DNA of 64,000 nucleotides from Gordionus sp. m RMFG-2023 (lineage: Eukaryota; Nematomorpha; Gordioida; Chordodea; Parachordodidae): contig NC_088775.1 in the NCBI RefSeq assembly GCF_954871325.1, positions 80,825,561 to 80,889,560 of the forward strand, read 5' to 3'. The stretch's first letter is position 1; every line of letters starts with the position of its first letter. Of the stretch, positions 36,536 to 49,269 are shown in pieces. The position numbers and the translations under genes are program-made. Under the pieces are notes generated by a model. The model was not told the origin of the DNA, ran no database searches, and saw only the letters and a program-made list of their open reading frames with translations.

Positions 36536-38018
36536 ATAATTTTAAATTAAAGTTAAAAATACATTTTTTAAAAATTACAAAGCACCTAATCATGCCGAAA
36601 ATTCACATTATAAACTAAAAATACATTTTTAAAAAATTAATAATCATAATTATAATGACTTTACAATAATCAAATTTTATAAATCTAAAAATAAAAGGTT
36701 AACGCAATTAAACTAAAACATAAAATTATAAAAATAAAAATAACTTACCAAACGCGATACATAATGACTTTACCAAAAATCAAATTTTACAAATCAAAAT
36801 CCCAATTATGACAATTATATTGATTCCTCTGATGTGATAATACATAAATAATGATTAAATGTTTATAAAATATTGTGGATATTTAAAATTAGCAGAATTG
36901 GATAATATTATTCTTGCAAAAATGTGTATGATAAAAAGTTGTTTTTCAATAACATGTGAGCGAAAATTATGTATCCTAAATAATCATTTTTCTTTCTAGC
37001 ATGATTTTAATATTAACCATTAACAGATCCATAATTTGTCGTTTTATGCGTTATGTTTTTATCTTTCTCCCCCGTTGTTTATTGGTAATTCTATCTATAT
37101 TTATTTTTATTTTACATTACAACATGTTAAACCATTTTTATATACTAGACCCACCCATATCATTAAAAATCTTATAACCATAGAGGAAAATATTATATTT
37201 CCAATATCAATTGTGATAAATTTTCCATTAGCATTGACAATTCTTTTTATTTTTTTATAATACTTTAATTATATATAATTCACATATTGTATTTTTACAA
37301 TTTTTATTCATTACAAATATTTAAAGTAGTAGTATTTATTATAAGAATATATAAAGTCCTCAAAAATATTTATAAAATCTAAGGAAATTAATTTAATAAT
37401 TATTATTTAATTAAAATTTGATTAAAGATACGTAGATATTAAATTAATATAATTGTTTTTATATTAACTATTATTAATTTATTTTATAAGTATTAGATAA
37501 TATTAATTACTCTAATGATAATAATTAGATTTAAGGATCAATAATATTTATATTTTGATTTATATATAATTAATAAATCATCAATATAAGAAGATATTTA
37601 AGTTATAACTTTAAATAATAAAATTACTTTACTATCAACAGTTATTCGTTAGATGGTCATAAATTAGATTCATCTTCTTGAATAGACGCCTATTTGTAGC
37701 AGCTCCTAAGAAAGATCCATATCAGCTAGGGATTTAGACATTTTGCAAAAACAGCATTTTTATAGGATAAGAATGGTTTAAGGGATGATTCTTCAGGGAA
37801 AATTTTATCAAGTGCTTTGTAGATTAGGTTATTAGGGGCTTGTCTAAGGACATGTTCCATTAATTCTATTTTAATTTATTCAATTAATTATAAACTGGAA
37901 GATTATTACATCTAGCCCATAGAACTCTGTGTATATAATGAATAAAAGGTTTTGGTAATATATCTTTAGCATTTGTTGATAAAAGATTGCATCTTATTAA
38001 TATATGAAACAGCAACAT
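36536..38018. other. AT-rich spacer
   Basis: Low-complexity AT sequence. The ORF at 37036-37260 is hydrophobic and Phe/Ile-rich as expected by chance in this composition. No recognised feature. Confidence 0.3.
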
Positions 38019-38020
38019 TT

Positions 38021-38088
38021 CATGTTTCTATTCCATGTTTCTATTCCATGTTTCTATTCCATGTTTCTATTCCATGTTTCTATTTCAT
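38021..38088. repeat. 13-bp microsatellite-like tandem repeat, five units
   Basis: Five consecutive CATGTTTCTATTC units, the last with one change. Purely a sequence observation. Confidence 0.9.
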
Positions 38089-38740
38089 AGAAAAGTGAGG
38101 AAATCTAAAGCTACAATAAAAAGTTAATTCTTCCTTTTTAGCCCTTTCAATTTGAATTTTTAGAGTTATAATGGCCTCGAGAGCGTTATGACCTTTTCTA
38201 ATTGTCTAATTAGGTTCAATAGGGTTTAATCTATTTAATATATTATAAGTAAAAATTTTATATACCGGTGAATTTAGTGATATACCTCTCCAGTCTTTAA
38301 GATATTATAAATTTTTATTTTGGGGAAAATTAATTAAAATTGCTGTGAGCCAATTGGTCCGACATGTTCCCTCATGCCAAATTTTATTATAATTGGAATA
38401 AAAATCTCAGCATAAAGTTTAGGATCTGTTTTTAGAAATTCACTATGGATACCATCATGATCACATGCTTTATGGTTTTTTAGTTTATTTTAAGTTGGAG
38501 AGTTGATGGTAATTAAGGTATGAAGAAGGGAGATTTGAGATAGAAGGTAATACGTCTAATGATAAGTAAAGTGTTTTATTAAATAAGTAAAGTAAGTAAA
38601 AGTATCTTTAATACAAAATATCACGTATATATATAATGAATTCAATCCTTCAGGTTATGTAATTTACAAACGAAAAGTTAATATTATATTCAATTCAATT
38701 TAAATTCAATTTACAATTACATTTATATCAGTTCTCCCCA

Positions 38741-39870
38741 CTATAAATTGAATACATCGTGATAACGTAGTGGAGGTTTCGAAACTCTTTTTTCAAGAGT
38801 TGTATTCTCATGTTCTGCCTTTTCCACTTCTTCGGTCAACGTAACGGGTATTTTCTTCTCTTGTGTATGTGCATCCCTCAATTGATCTGCATGCTTGTTT
38901 TTAACGATCCCCTCTGATTCCACATCGTACAATATTGCGCTTTTTCGTTGTAACACTTTTCCTTGATGCCACCCTGCTGTCCTTTCGTTTGCTATCCAAA
39001 TTTTTTGCTGCTCTTCAAACTCCCGAGGTTCAACATTTCTATCTTTGTAGTACTTTTGTTTCCATAGAGCGTTTTCCGTCCTTTCTCTCGTTGATAATTT
39101 CCACTGATCTAATGTCGTCCTAAGCGATCTTCCAAACATCATCTCGGCAGGGGATTTACCAGTAGTTGCATTGGGAGTATTACGGTGAGTAATTAAAACA
39201 TTCGCTAAATTTAACTGGTCCGGAGTCCCACATCTCCTTCCAGCATAGAAACGCGTCTTTATCGTCCGTATATATCGTTCAGCCAAACCATTCGATTTGG
39301 GGCTATAAGGGGTCGATCTAAAATGTTTTATATTGTTTTTAAAAAGAAACGTTTTGAATTCAGATCCAGTAAACTGAGTACCGTTATCTGAGACAATGTA
39401 GCGAGGTAACCCAAATCTAGCGAAATAATTACGCAGATTATTTATTACACTCGCCGAATTAATATGTGTTAAAATTGCAACTTCAACCCATTTGGTAAAA
39501 GCGTCTACGCAAATTAACCAATACTTTCCAGATACGGGGCCTGTCAAATCAATGTGTATTCGTTCCCAAGGTCGGGTAGGAATGTTTCAATTGTATAATG
39601 GCACTTCTTTAGCTCCCGGCCTTCCTTCTTGACAACTCTTACAACATTTAACAAAGTCTTCAACATCAGTATCGAGATTTGTCCAAAAAACGTAATATCT
39701 ACACAATGATTTCATCCCCACTATCCCAGGATGTCCTCGATGAATCACATTTAAAACCTCCTTTTTTAAAATATCTGGAATAATAATTCTATCATTATAA
39801 AATAATAATCCTTCTTCGAACGAAATATTATCTTTAATCGCAATATATTTTTTTACAATCTCCGAATAAT
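38741..39870 (-). pseudogene. Gypsy integrase, left arm and centre (fossil)
   Basis: An N-terminal HHCC zinc-binding region is recognisable (around 39600-39760), followed by the DDE core with ICVDAFTKWVEVA, IVSDNGTQFTG and SNGLAERYIRT, and a C-terminal domain with GKVLQRKSAILYDV. The frame ends just before the purine tract and LTR. Its C-terminal part is duplicated in inverted orientation at 41205-41977. Confidence 0.9.
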
Positions 39871-39873
39871 TAT

Positions 39874-41204
39874 TTATATTATCAATATACCAATGATTTT
39901 TATTAATTTAATAATCTCTTTTAGGTTTATATCATTGCTCGTTTCACTTACGACTTTACTGCGAGTGAAGGATAAATCTTCTATTAAATTAATTTTTAAT
40001 CCTCTGATTTCTTCTTCGAATTTTTTTGTAATTTCATTGGTTTTTGCTTTCTCTACCCCCAAACGGGACAGAGCATCGGCACATTTGTTTTGATTACCTG
40101 GTCTATATATTATCTCATAATCATAATTTAATAGCTTCGTCGCCCACCGTATTAAACGGTTATTTGTTATTTTGTTAAGATCTCTTTTATCACCTAAAAT
40201 ATATTGTAATGGTTTATGATCAGTAACCAAGATAAAATGTCTTCCAAAAATATATTGATGAAACTTCTCGATAGCGAACATGATCGCCGAAGCCTCCCGA
40301 TCAATTGTGGCATAATTTTTTTCAGCCGCCGAAAGTGTCCTCGATGCGTAAGCAATCGGTTTCTCCTGGCCAGTAAGAAATCGGTGTGCAATAACAGCTC
40401 CTAGACCATCTTCGGAAGCGTCACAAGAAATCACGACAGGGATATCGGCTGAATAAGGAATTATTGTATCTTCTTTTGACAATATATTTTTAACTTTAGT
40501 AAATATTTTATTTTCTTTAGCTGACCAAAACCAACCAACATTTTTACTCGTTAGTCGGTGTAAAGGCGCACAAATAGAATGCAAATTTTTAATAAATGCC
40601 TCATGATAATTCACTATTCCAAGAAATGAACGTAGTTCTTTAACATTGGAAGGTGTTTTAAAATTTTTTATAGCGCTAATCTTATCTTCTGTAGGGTGAA
40701 TTCCGAAACTGTCAATAACATGACCTAAATAAGTGACTGACTTTTCTCCTATTTTAATTTTATCGGTCGTCGTGGTCAGTCCAGCCTTTTCAAATCTTCT
40801 TAATACTTCTTCCAAATTAACTATGTGATCGGAATTATTCTCACCTGCAATAATTATGTCGTCTAAAAATACACTAACCATAGGAATTCCCTTTAATAGG
40901 TTTTTCATAAAGCGTTGGAATATTATCGGAGCGCTAGTCAAACCAAATGGAATTCTTTGGTATCGGTAATAACCGACATGTGTCGAAATTACTAAAAGGT
41001 CCCTACATTCTGGACTAACTCCGAATTGTAAATACATCTCTTAAATCTATTGTTGAAAATATTTTACCACCCGCGATCTTATTTGTTAGGTCGACGAAAG
41101 TTGGTAGTAAATCGTTATCGATCGCTAGATATTTGTTGATTGTTAAACGAAAATCTCCGCATATCCGTACGGCACCGGATTTCTTTAAGATAAGTATTGG
41201 TTAA
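39874..41204 (-). pseudogene. Gypsy reverse transcriptase and RNase H (fossil)
   Basis: Shows the polymerase palm motif VSVFLDDIIIAG, the following VTYLGHVIDSFGI, the FLGIVNYHEAFI segment, then RNase H with SCDASEDGLGAV and the ATIDREASAI region, ending in the DALSRL tail typical of Gypsy polyproteins. It belongs to the palindromic element 38565-42160. Largely open, but the element as a whole is broken. Confidence 0.9.
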
Positions 41205-41977
41205 TTTGCGTAGACGCTTTTACCAAATGGGTTGAAGTTGCAATTTTAACACATATTAATTCGGCGAGTGTAATAAATAATCTGCGTAATTATTTCGCTA
41301 GATTTGGGTTACCTCGCTACATTGTCTCAGATAACGGTGCTCAGTTTACTGGATCTGAATTCAAAACGTTTCTTTTTAAAAACAATATAAAACATTTTAG
41401 ATCGGCCCCTTATAGCCCCAAATCGAATGGTTTGGCTGAACGATATATACGGACGATAAAGACGCGTTTCTATGCTGGAAGGAGATGTGGGACTCCGGAC
41501 CAGTTAAATTTAGCGAATGTTTTAATTACTCACCGTAATACTCCCAATGCAACTACTGGTAAATCCCCTGCCGAGATGATGTTTGGAAGATCGCTTAGGA
41601 CGACATTAGATCAGTGGAAATTATCAACGAGAGAAAGGACGGAAAACGCTCTATGGAAACAAAAGTACTACAAAGATAGAAATGTTGAACCTCGGGAGTT
41701 TGAAGAGCAGCAAAAAGTTTGGATAGCAAACGAAAGGACAGCAGGGTGGCATGAAGGAAAAGTGTTACAACGAAAAAGCGCAATATTGTACGATGTGGAA
41801 TCAGAGGGGATCGTTAAAAACAAGCATGCAGATCAATTGAGGGATGCACATACACAAGAGAAGGAAATACCCGTTACGTTGACCGAAGAAGTGGAAAAGG
41901 CAGAACATGAGAATACAACTCTTGAAAAAAGAGTTTCGAAACCCCCACTACGTTATCACGATGAATTCAATTTATAG
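41205..41977 (+). pseudogene. Gypsy integrase, inverted right-arm copy (fossil)
   Basis: Plus-strand copy of the integrase core and C-terminus from ICVDAFTKW onward, differing from the left arm at a few residues (for example SDNGAQF against SDNGTQF and GWHEGK against GWHQGK). It starts abruptly at the junction with the reverse-transcriptase segment. Confidence 0.9.
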
Positions 41978-42160
41978 TGCGGAGAACTGATATAAATGTA
42001 ATTGTAAATTGAATTTATATTTTATTGAATATAATATTAACTTTTCGTTTGTAAATTACATAACCTGAAGGATAGAATTCATTATATATATATATACGTG
42101 ATATTTTGTATTAAAGATACTTTTACTTACTTTACTTATTTTACTTATTTAAAGGAAGTG

Positions 42161-42830
42161 CATATGGATACTTACTAATGACCCCATATTGCTTTACATC
42201 TATTTACAATAATTCTATGGAATGTCGAACCTATTTTGAATAAATAAGATAAATTTAGCTTGATATCTAGATAATTAATTTGTTTAATTACTAATGTAAA
42301 TTAATGTTACCTAATACAACCATAAGTTTTTTTATATGGTCATAGCAATTTTAATGAAATCCCTGGGTCTAATATATAAAAATGGTTTAACATGCTGAAA
42401 TATGTATTAATTATGTAAAATAAAAATAAATATAGATAGAAAATATAAATATTTTTGTCATTCGTGTAATTATAAAATTTATCATTTAATAAGAATTTTG
42501 GAAAGATCATTTCTCGCTGAAAAGTAATAATTTTAGAGTTGAAGAAACCATATTGAAAAAATGTAAACGAAATAAATTGCAATCTGTCAGCAGTTAGTTC
42601 ATAGCAAATCGCCAAGTAATTCACGCTATAACTATGAATGCAAATTCGCTTCGATAGATCAGCTGTTATTTCGCCGCTAGAATGCAGGGTTAGACTTATT
42701 AACATATTTAGCGGTATATTTAATTTTCGTTTGTTCTCTTTCTCATTATATCAATCTTTTATATCATACAATCACTGGTTGATTGACTCTTCCTAAAACT
42801 ATCATATCAGATCAATCAAATTGTTTGATC
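42161..42830. other. Spacer between LTR fossils
   Basis: AT-rich. The 121-codon minus ORF at 42340-42705 has no recognised similarity and a chance-like composition, so it is not called a gene. Confidence 0.3.
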
Positions 42831-42834
42831 GCCA

Positions 42835-43700
42835 TTTTTTTCTTTTTATACACTCATTTAGCCACAACTTTTTCACCAATTTATAACTCATGACTGAAAT
42901 TGTCGCTCTCGTATCTAGCATCGCAATCTCTTTATTTTCCACGGTATTACCCTTGGACTTGAATCAAAATCCACATTATTTTCCACCATCAAATTATGAC
43001 TCACATCATTCAAAATATCTATTTCTTCTAAATAATTTTTTAACAACGCATCTGATTTTTTATCCTGTTCCATAATATTATTTACCACTTTTCCATCTGA
43101 CATCATACCACTTCTCACATTTATTTCTTTTATGCAGTTTCACTAACTTTATATATTAAACCCCTAATCTTTTCCCTTTCCATATTAGTCTTTATAATAT
43201 TATTTATCTGCCCCTGAGAATCAAATGAAATTCCCTAATATAACCCCTTTTCCATCATACAATCACCCCACTATACAATACTTGGCAAAATGCCCAACAT
43301 CTCGACATTTGAAGCATGTAATATTCCCAACATGATTTCTTTCATAGAAACTCTTTTTCGGTACTTCCCTTTCATTTTACTATATGCAACTGAAGCTAAA
43401 TATTCCACTGCTGGAAATACTCTGTTATTCTGTAAACATTTACTCACTCTTCCCCGATTTTCCGCATTTTCTATGTGTAACTCTACATTATGCCTCTTAT
43501 TCCCACATCCTTTACACACCGCTGGTAACGCCCTTAGGCCTATTCTTTCATTAAAATTCCTGCTTATATGGCCATATTTTCCACCTGTAAAACACCTTTC
43601 ATTTGACCCCGTTCTAATTGAACAACCCTTTTATCTTGATTTTTATAATTATTTAGGTTATATCATTGATTTGTCTCTTGCAATTTTCTTCGACTTTTTT
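42835..43700 (-). pseudogene. Fossil gag/protease region of an LTR retroelement
   Basis: Cysteine-containing nucleocapsid-like sequence (CKGCGNKRHNVELH, about 43460-43519) is followed on the same strand by a protease-like active-site region with the ATISVMSYK motif (about 42880-42910). The order matches the fossil at 34735-36535, and the two look like diverged relatives. It is heavily broken and older than its relative. The + ORFs at 43290-43878 are shadows. Confidence 0.5.
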
Positions 43701-43749
43701 ATGCATTTCCATTTTTTCTTTCTCTTTTCTTTTTCTTAATATTTTCTAT

Positions 43750-45868
43750 TTCCTCTATTACCATACACCATATCATATTTATTATTTCAACTTCAACATT
43801 TTAAAATCCCATATTTTTATTATCCTTATCAATTTCATCTTTTTCTTTTTCAGAATCTGTAAAATCTATTTTTTTTGATTATTTTTTATATTACACACTT
43901 CATTAAAGAATTTCTCCATTTAAAAAATTTACCAAATTTTTCATTTTTTCTACTTCCATTTGTTTTAATATTCTTATTTTACTTACATCCTTATTTCCAC
44001 TTCTTTTTCTATACCAAAATAAACTATAACCCATAATATTATTGTTAATTAGATAATTTTTTGAATATAAAAAATTTTATATTTCTTTTACTTTTGTAAT
44101 TTAATGACCTTTAAACTTTATATTTTCCTAATGAAATTTTCGTAAATTTTATTTTACTTTTTAAGGACGAAGTTGTCAAAATTTAACCTTTTAAAAAAAC
44201 TTATTTAAAAAGTGTAAATTAAAATTGTATATATATATATATATAAAATTGTAAAATTTTTAGTATTAGTAATAATAAAAAATAAAATTAAATTTTTATA
44301 TTCTTTCCGTGCCTTCCGTTAATCTAAAATGATGGCAGCGTACTTGTTAATCATTACATTACCAATTGAAACAATTATAAAAAGAATTTTTGACAATAAC
44401 AAGAGAGATTTTTCATATACATTACATGAATCAATAACTATAATTATTATACGAAGGTGATTAAATATCTTGATGTTGAAAAAGTTTTTAAGAGTATGAT
44501 ATGGTGATCGTATGTTGAAGATGGAAGGAGAAAGATAATTTTTTTTATAAAGAACAAGTTGAAGATAAATTATGATATAAAAAAAATTGTTTAAATTGAA
44601 AAATAAAGGAGTAAAATTTAAAAATAAAAATAATTAAATAAAAAAAATTATTATATAAAAAAGACATTTCCAATTATTCTATATTCCAAATTATGATTCT
44701 TATGAATGATTCTGATAAATTATTTATTCTATTATCATTTCAATTATTCCAAAATTATTTTATTTGAGATATATTGATCATAATATATATTTACAAACAT
44801 TGATAAAAATGATAATAAATAACGAGATGAACAAGCTAATGTGAGGATGATGTTCAAGTGATTAGACGATAAGGATAACAAGCTACGAACATAATCAATG
44901 AAAAAGATATGACTCAGGCTAAACAACGAACAAAATATTAAATGAAAATTCTACTACAAAGGAGAAAAAATTTTTGGAGGAGGAATAAGTGAACAAGTTC
45001 AACAAAATTCGAAAATTCATAATCAAGTTCAAAATTCAAAAATTCAAAGTCAAGTTCAAAAGAGAGAATATGACCTACTACATAGAAAATTATTGTTATA
45101 AATAAATAAAAAAATTTTATATTCAAAAAATTATCTAATTAACAATTATTATTATTGCTACTCAAAGTAAATACCTAATTAAGAAAGACTTATTATTTCA
45201 AAATAGTTACACGTTTTTTTACTCTTTTATTAAGCATTTTAGAATTTTACCTTTATAAAAAGATTCTTTTTACTCAAAATTAATTCTTATATGATTTACA
45301 ATAAACTGATTAGTATTTCACGATTTTACGAAATAAAATAACACAATGTAATCACTAACAAAATTATTATCAAACAATACATTGAATTCCCAACAAAATG
45401 TAAAAAAACTTCTATTTTGAATCGTCTTTTTAATATTTAATGGTCCTAAATTTTTGTCATTATGCCATGATTCTTAAAAAGGTTTCTTTTCCTGGAAGAG
45501 AACGGCACCACTTATTATCAAATGTCTTGTTACTTACTAAGATAGAATAAGACGAAACACAGTTTTTTATTTTTAATTTCCACTAATATAAATTTCGCGA
45601 TTAAAAATCTATTTAAAAAAACAATCATCTATCCCAATATACATTCTTTAAATATATCAACCCAACTAACAATTATATGGATGGAATTAAAATTTTTTAT
45701 TATCATAATTGAAAAAGGGTTTAGTGAACGCTTGTGATGAAAAACGAGATGATATGCACGCATACGATATAAAAACCACGATAATCTTGATGAAGAACAG
45801 ATATGTCAACATTATTTTAAATGTATTAATATTATAAACGGATCTATATTTTATTAGGTCCTATATTC
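43750..45868. other. AT-rich region, possible fossil remnants
   Basis: No coding sequence is recognised. About three short repeats of a CAAGTTCAAAATTCAAAAAT-like unit lie at about 44995-45065. A (TA)n run is at 44231-44245. Confidence 0.35.
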
Positions 45869-46385
45869 CAGGGACGAGAACCCTCCTAAAAAAATGGGTT
45901 CGGGTTTGGGTTCAGTAAAAAATCTTGGAACCCGGTTCGGGTTCAGGTGGGTTCAGGGTTCGAAGAGCTGAAAAATAATCACTTATAAAATTAGTTAAAA
46001 TAATAGAAAAATCATTTTTTTTAAAATTTATTTTAATCAGTATCGCCATAAAAATAATTATCATCATAATTATAATATATTATATATAATATACTACAAT
46101 ACAATTTAAAAAATTATTAAATATAACAAAAATAATTACATCAAAAAATGACCTAAAAATGTTTTTTTTAAATTAAAATTTTTTTTGAATAAAATAATAA
46201 TTGTTTTGAACAAGAACTCTTTTTAAATAGGTGTTTTTTATATTATATTATTTTAACATAAAATTTAAAATAAATAAAATGAAAGTTTAAAATAAAAAAA
46301 ATAAATTTTTTAAAATTAAAAGAAAAAACTTGAACCCTGAACCCTAAATTTTAAAAAAGGGTATGGGTTCGGGTTCTCGTTCCTG
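45869..46385. mobile_element. hAT MITE, GGGTTCGGGTTC family, exact TSD
   Basis: A 517-bp element with CAGGGACGAGAACCC at the left and GGGTTCTCGTTCCTG at the right, flanked by a perfect 8-bp duplication CTATATTC (45861-45868 and 46386-46393). The ends are rich in GGGTTCGGGTT/AACCCGG motifs. The interior is AT-rich and non-coding. It is evidently a deletion derivative of the transposase-bearing family at 27700-29826. Confidence 0.92.
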
Positions 46386-46507
46386 CTATATTCTATTTAT
46401 AATAAACATATTTTAATTAATAATAACCAAATAAACCATATTCGAATAAATTATTTAAAGAAACACAATTACATCTATTACTCGGCTCTGTGGATAGACA
46501 TCACAAC

Positions 46508-47169
46508 TCATTCATCTAAGCTCGTTCCCTTACTCAGTACAAATTCAAGCTCCGAATCTGATATTAAATAGTCCAATAAATCCCCTAGCTCATCTCTCAA
46601 GTAGGTCGACATTAATTTCTCGTCCGCTTCCTCAGTCTGTAATCTACCACATTCTCCCATCTCGTCCCAGTCTGAATGGCGTGGGGTCATCCCTGGCGCC
46701 CTCAACGATCCCTTCCTTCGAGTCTCTTTTTTCCTGCTATTCCAAAATGACTTCCCTTCACTGGCCTCTACTTCTTCTCTTTTCGATGTCTCAGCCCAAT
46801 TTTCCTCTCCGGCGGTATTGCTTGCTGACTCCTGTTGTATGATCAGCTCCCGTACTCCCGACTGGTCATCTTGCCGATACTCCCACCTTGATAGCTCATC
46901 ATTTCTCACCCCTTCCTTTGTAGACAATTACTGACTACCTGCCCCCTCCTCTGCAATGGTAGCACCACTGGCACTCATCTAGGGGCGTTCTTGACCGCTT
47001 TCAACTGTCTGGTGTCTGTCTTGGTCGTCTTATTAAATTTATCTCGGTCCTCAAATACCCAACTTCGTCTGATGGCCATCTGAGATTCCTTGCTTACATA
47101 AATAACCCATATAACACTTAAATAATTAATAAAATTTTGTCTTTTTACTCTTTTCTTTTTTTCCTTCAA
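46508..47169 (-). pseudogene. Unassigned hydrophilic coding-like region, possibly gag of an LTR fossil
   Basis: A 139-codon minus frame (46508-46927) rich in Glu, Ser, Arg and Lys and much less AT-rich than its surroundings, preceded by related open sequence to 47169. It is followed upstream by leader-like tandem repeats (47160-47360), as in the gag fossil at 35 kb. No conserved domain is recognised. The reading as retroelement gag rests only on composition, position and strand; a host gene exon is an alternative. Confidence 0.35.
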
Positions 47170-47360
47170 ACAATTATAATTTAAAATCTTAAACCAATTT
47201 AACTTTTTCTTCCCTTCTCCTTTTTTATAAACAATTATAATTTAAAACCTTAAACCAACTTTAACAACTTTGGAATCTTCTCTTATTACTCTTCTCCCTT
47301 TTTATAAACAATTTTAATTCAATAAAACCTTAAACCAACTTTAACTTTGGCACTATACAT
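47160..47360. repeat. Tandem repeat, three units of about 65-85 bp
   Basis: Each unit has ACAATTATAATTTAAAA (or a variant), CTTAAACCAACTTTAAC and a CTTCTCC pyrimidine block. It adjoins the coding-like region at 46508-47169. Confidence 0.65.
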
Positions 47361-48040
47361 TACCATCACTTAACAACCTCAACTTAATATCATTTATACC
47401 TTAATTTAATTTTCCAAAATTAACAGACAACTTATACTATTAATAAATTAACTCATTAATAATTTTTTACCATTTCGTGTTTTTATACAAGAATATTTTC
47501 CATACTATCAACTGTACAACAGACGATCTTACTAAATTAATTGTTAATAACAATTTTGAAACATAACGAGGAAACAAGATACGATAAGGATAACGAGTTT
47601 GCGCTAAATTAAAAACGATTTGACAAACATACGTAGATCAAAAAACGATTAAAACAAACGAAAGACCTATTCAACAACAACAATGGCAAAAACGTTAAAC
47701 AACGGATTGGAAAAAGCTTAACGATATCTGCTCACTTCAAATTATTTAGAGAAAATTTTAATAATATTAAAATATTTAGTTATATTTGAGAATCATTTGT
47801 TGAAAACTTTTATAAATAATTAATTTAGATTATTCACAAATTCAATTTTATATTAATTGACTGAGAATGTAAGTTAACCTTGTATTATTTATTAACTAAT
47901 ATATTTAGAAGATTGTGAGAAGAAGACAATTAATATTATTATTATATAGAACCATTTAATATTATAGGGTAATAATTAAAAAGTTTTTTTGAATTTACAT
48001 CAATCCTAAATACTTGAAATCTAATAAGTATGTTGAGCGT
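47361..48040. other. AT-rich spacer
   Basis: No recognised coding or repeat feature. Confidence 0.3.
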
Positions 48041-48228
48041 ACAAGTACGTGCGGCTTGCCCACAAACGTGTGGAGGGCTCCTCATATTTTATTTTTAATT
48101 AATACACAAATTAACTTTGTTCCAATTAGATGGAAATGAGGAAAACCTAGCGTAGCTCTGTTGATACTCCACGTTAGAGGGCATATGCGCTATATAATAT
48201 ATCACGTATCACGTAATAAGTTTTTCAT
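48041..48228 (+). repeat. Dispersed structured repeat, copy 1
   Basis: About 188 bp, starting ACAAGTACGTGCGGCTTGCC and including GGAGGGCTC, TTAGATGGAAATGAG, TAGCTCTGTTGA and a TATCACGTAT end. A second copy is at 57222-57413 with scattered differences. In copy 1, CCACAAACGTGTGG can form a hairpin and CTAGCGT can pair with ACGTTAG. It may be a SINE-like repeat or a small RNA gene; TAGCTCTGTTGA faintly resembles a Pol III A box. Confidence 0.6.
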
Positions 48229-49269
48229 TTTATTGAGGCTAGGCGCTTAATCACGTAATTATATGATTGTTATTAAAAAATTTAATTTATTGAATCTAAG
48301 TGATCACATTGCTACAAATAAATCACTACTAAAAACATTAGCTTTCCGAAAACAGAGGAGAAAAAGACAAAATATAAATTTCACACAATCTGCAATGAAA
48401 GAGGGAGCGCCGATCTTATAAAGTTTATTTTTTTTAAATAAATTAGATGTTGATAATTTTATGGATATAACATTTTTATACAATATGTATATGCTAATTT
48501 TTAGGACCAAGAACATTAGGTAGACTTATTTAAACATATATAACAAAGTATTTTAAATGAATTATATAATAATAAAATTCATAAATAAACATTAAAAAGT
48601 TTTCAAATAAAAAATTAAATACACTTCTCAGTAAGTAAAATATTATCTACTATTCACTTATTTGATTTATTCGCCAGTGATTGATTCTGATTAATTTAGC
48701 AGGTTCTACTAACATAAATTAAAATATTATCTTAAAAGGAAAATAAATATCATGTGTATAATTTGATTTTGCAATTCATAAATTAAGTATTAAAATATTT
48801 TCCAAATAAGAAAATAAAAACATTGTAAAAATTTTGTTATAATTATTTATAAGAATGAATTTAAGACTTTTTATTAAGTGTTGTATTGTAATGATGTAAT
48901 TATTGTAAAGATAATACAATATTTTTCTTATATATTTATTAAATGTTTCTCTAAAATTATTAATCATTAAAACTTGGAAAAAAACTTCATATGAATTGAT
49001 TATTATATTTTGGATTATCAAATTATAAAAATTTAAAAAAAAACAACATAGTAATATCCTTATTAGATAGATTCAAATTTGAAAAAAATATTTTTAATCA
49101 TTTTGAATTTATTTTAATAAACTTAATATGTGTATTAAAGATGCCAAATTTGATAGCCTTAATAAATAGAATATATGTGAATAATATATTATTAATGATA
49201 ACACAAAAATTGGGTTATATTACAAAAAATTATATTTAATCTTAAGAAAATCGGCTAAAAATTATTTCA
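48229..49269. other. AT-rich spacer
   Basis: Minus-strand ORFs at 48304-48516 and 48776-49021 are Ile/Phe/Tyr/Lys-rich chance-like frames. Nothing is recognised. Confidence 0.3.

Larger units (their letters stand above)
38565..42160. mobile_element. Young Gypsy LTR element arranged as a palindrome
   Basis: Inverted arms (about 38565-39535 and 41205-42160) each carry the integrase C-terminal part, a purine-rich tract (GTGGGGAGAAC in the left arm) and the start of an LTR (TGATATAAATGTAATTG). The centre (39536-41204) holds reverse transcriptase, RNase H and the integrase zinc-binding region on the minus strand. Arm proteins differ at only a handful of positions, so the arrangement is recent but not an identical copy. 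At the inner junction both sequences share AAGTATTGG. The element lacks gag and an opposing 5' end; about three breaks interrupt pol. Confidence 0.85.

Noticed and set aside
37036-37260. Hydrophobic 74-codon ORF
   Set aside because: Composition is what AT-rich DNA gives by chance; no motifs or splice context.
38021-38088. Possible CRISPR-like repeats
   Set aside because: Direct 13-bp units without spacers in a eukaryotic sequence: a microsatellite-type repeat.
42340-42705. 121-codon minus ORF as a host gene
   Set aside because: No recognisable domain, AT-driven composition, and no small-intron context or conserved neighbours.
48041-48228. tRNA or spliceosomal snRNA gene
   Set aside because: No cloverleaf, no complete A/B boxes and no match to U1-U6 landmarks; kept only as a structured repeat.
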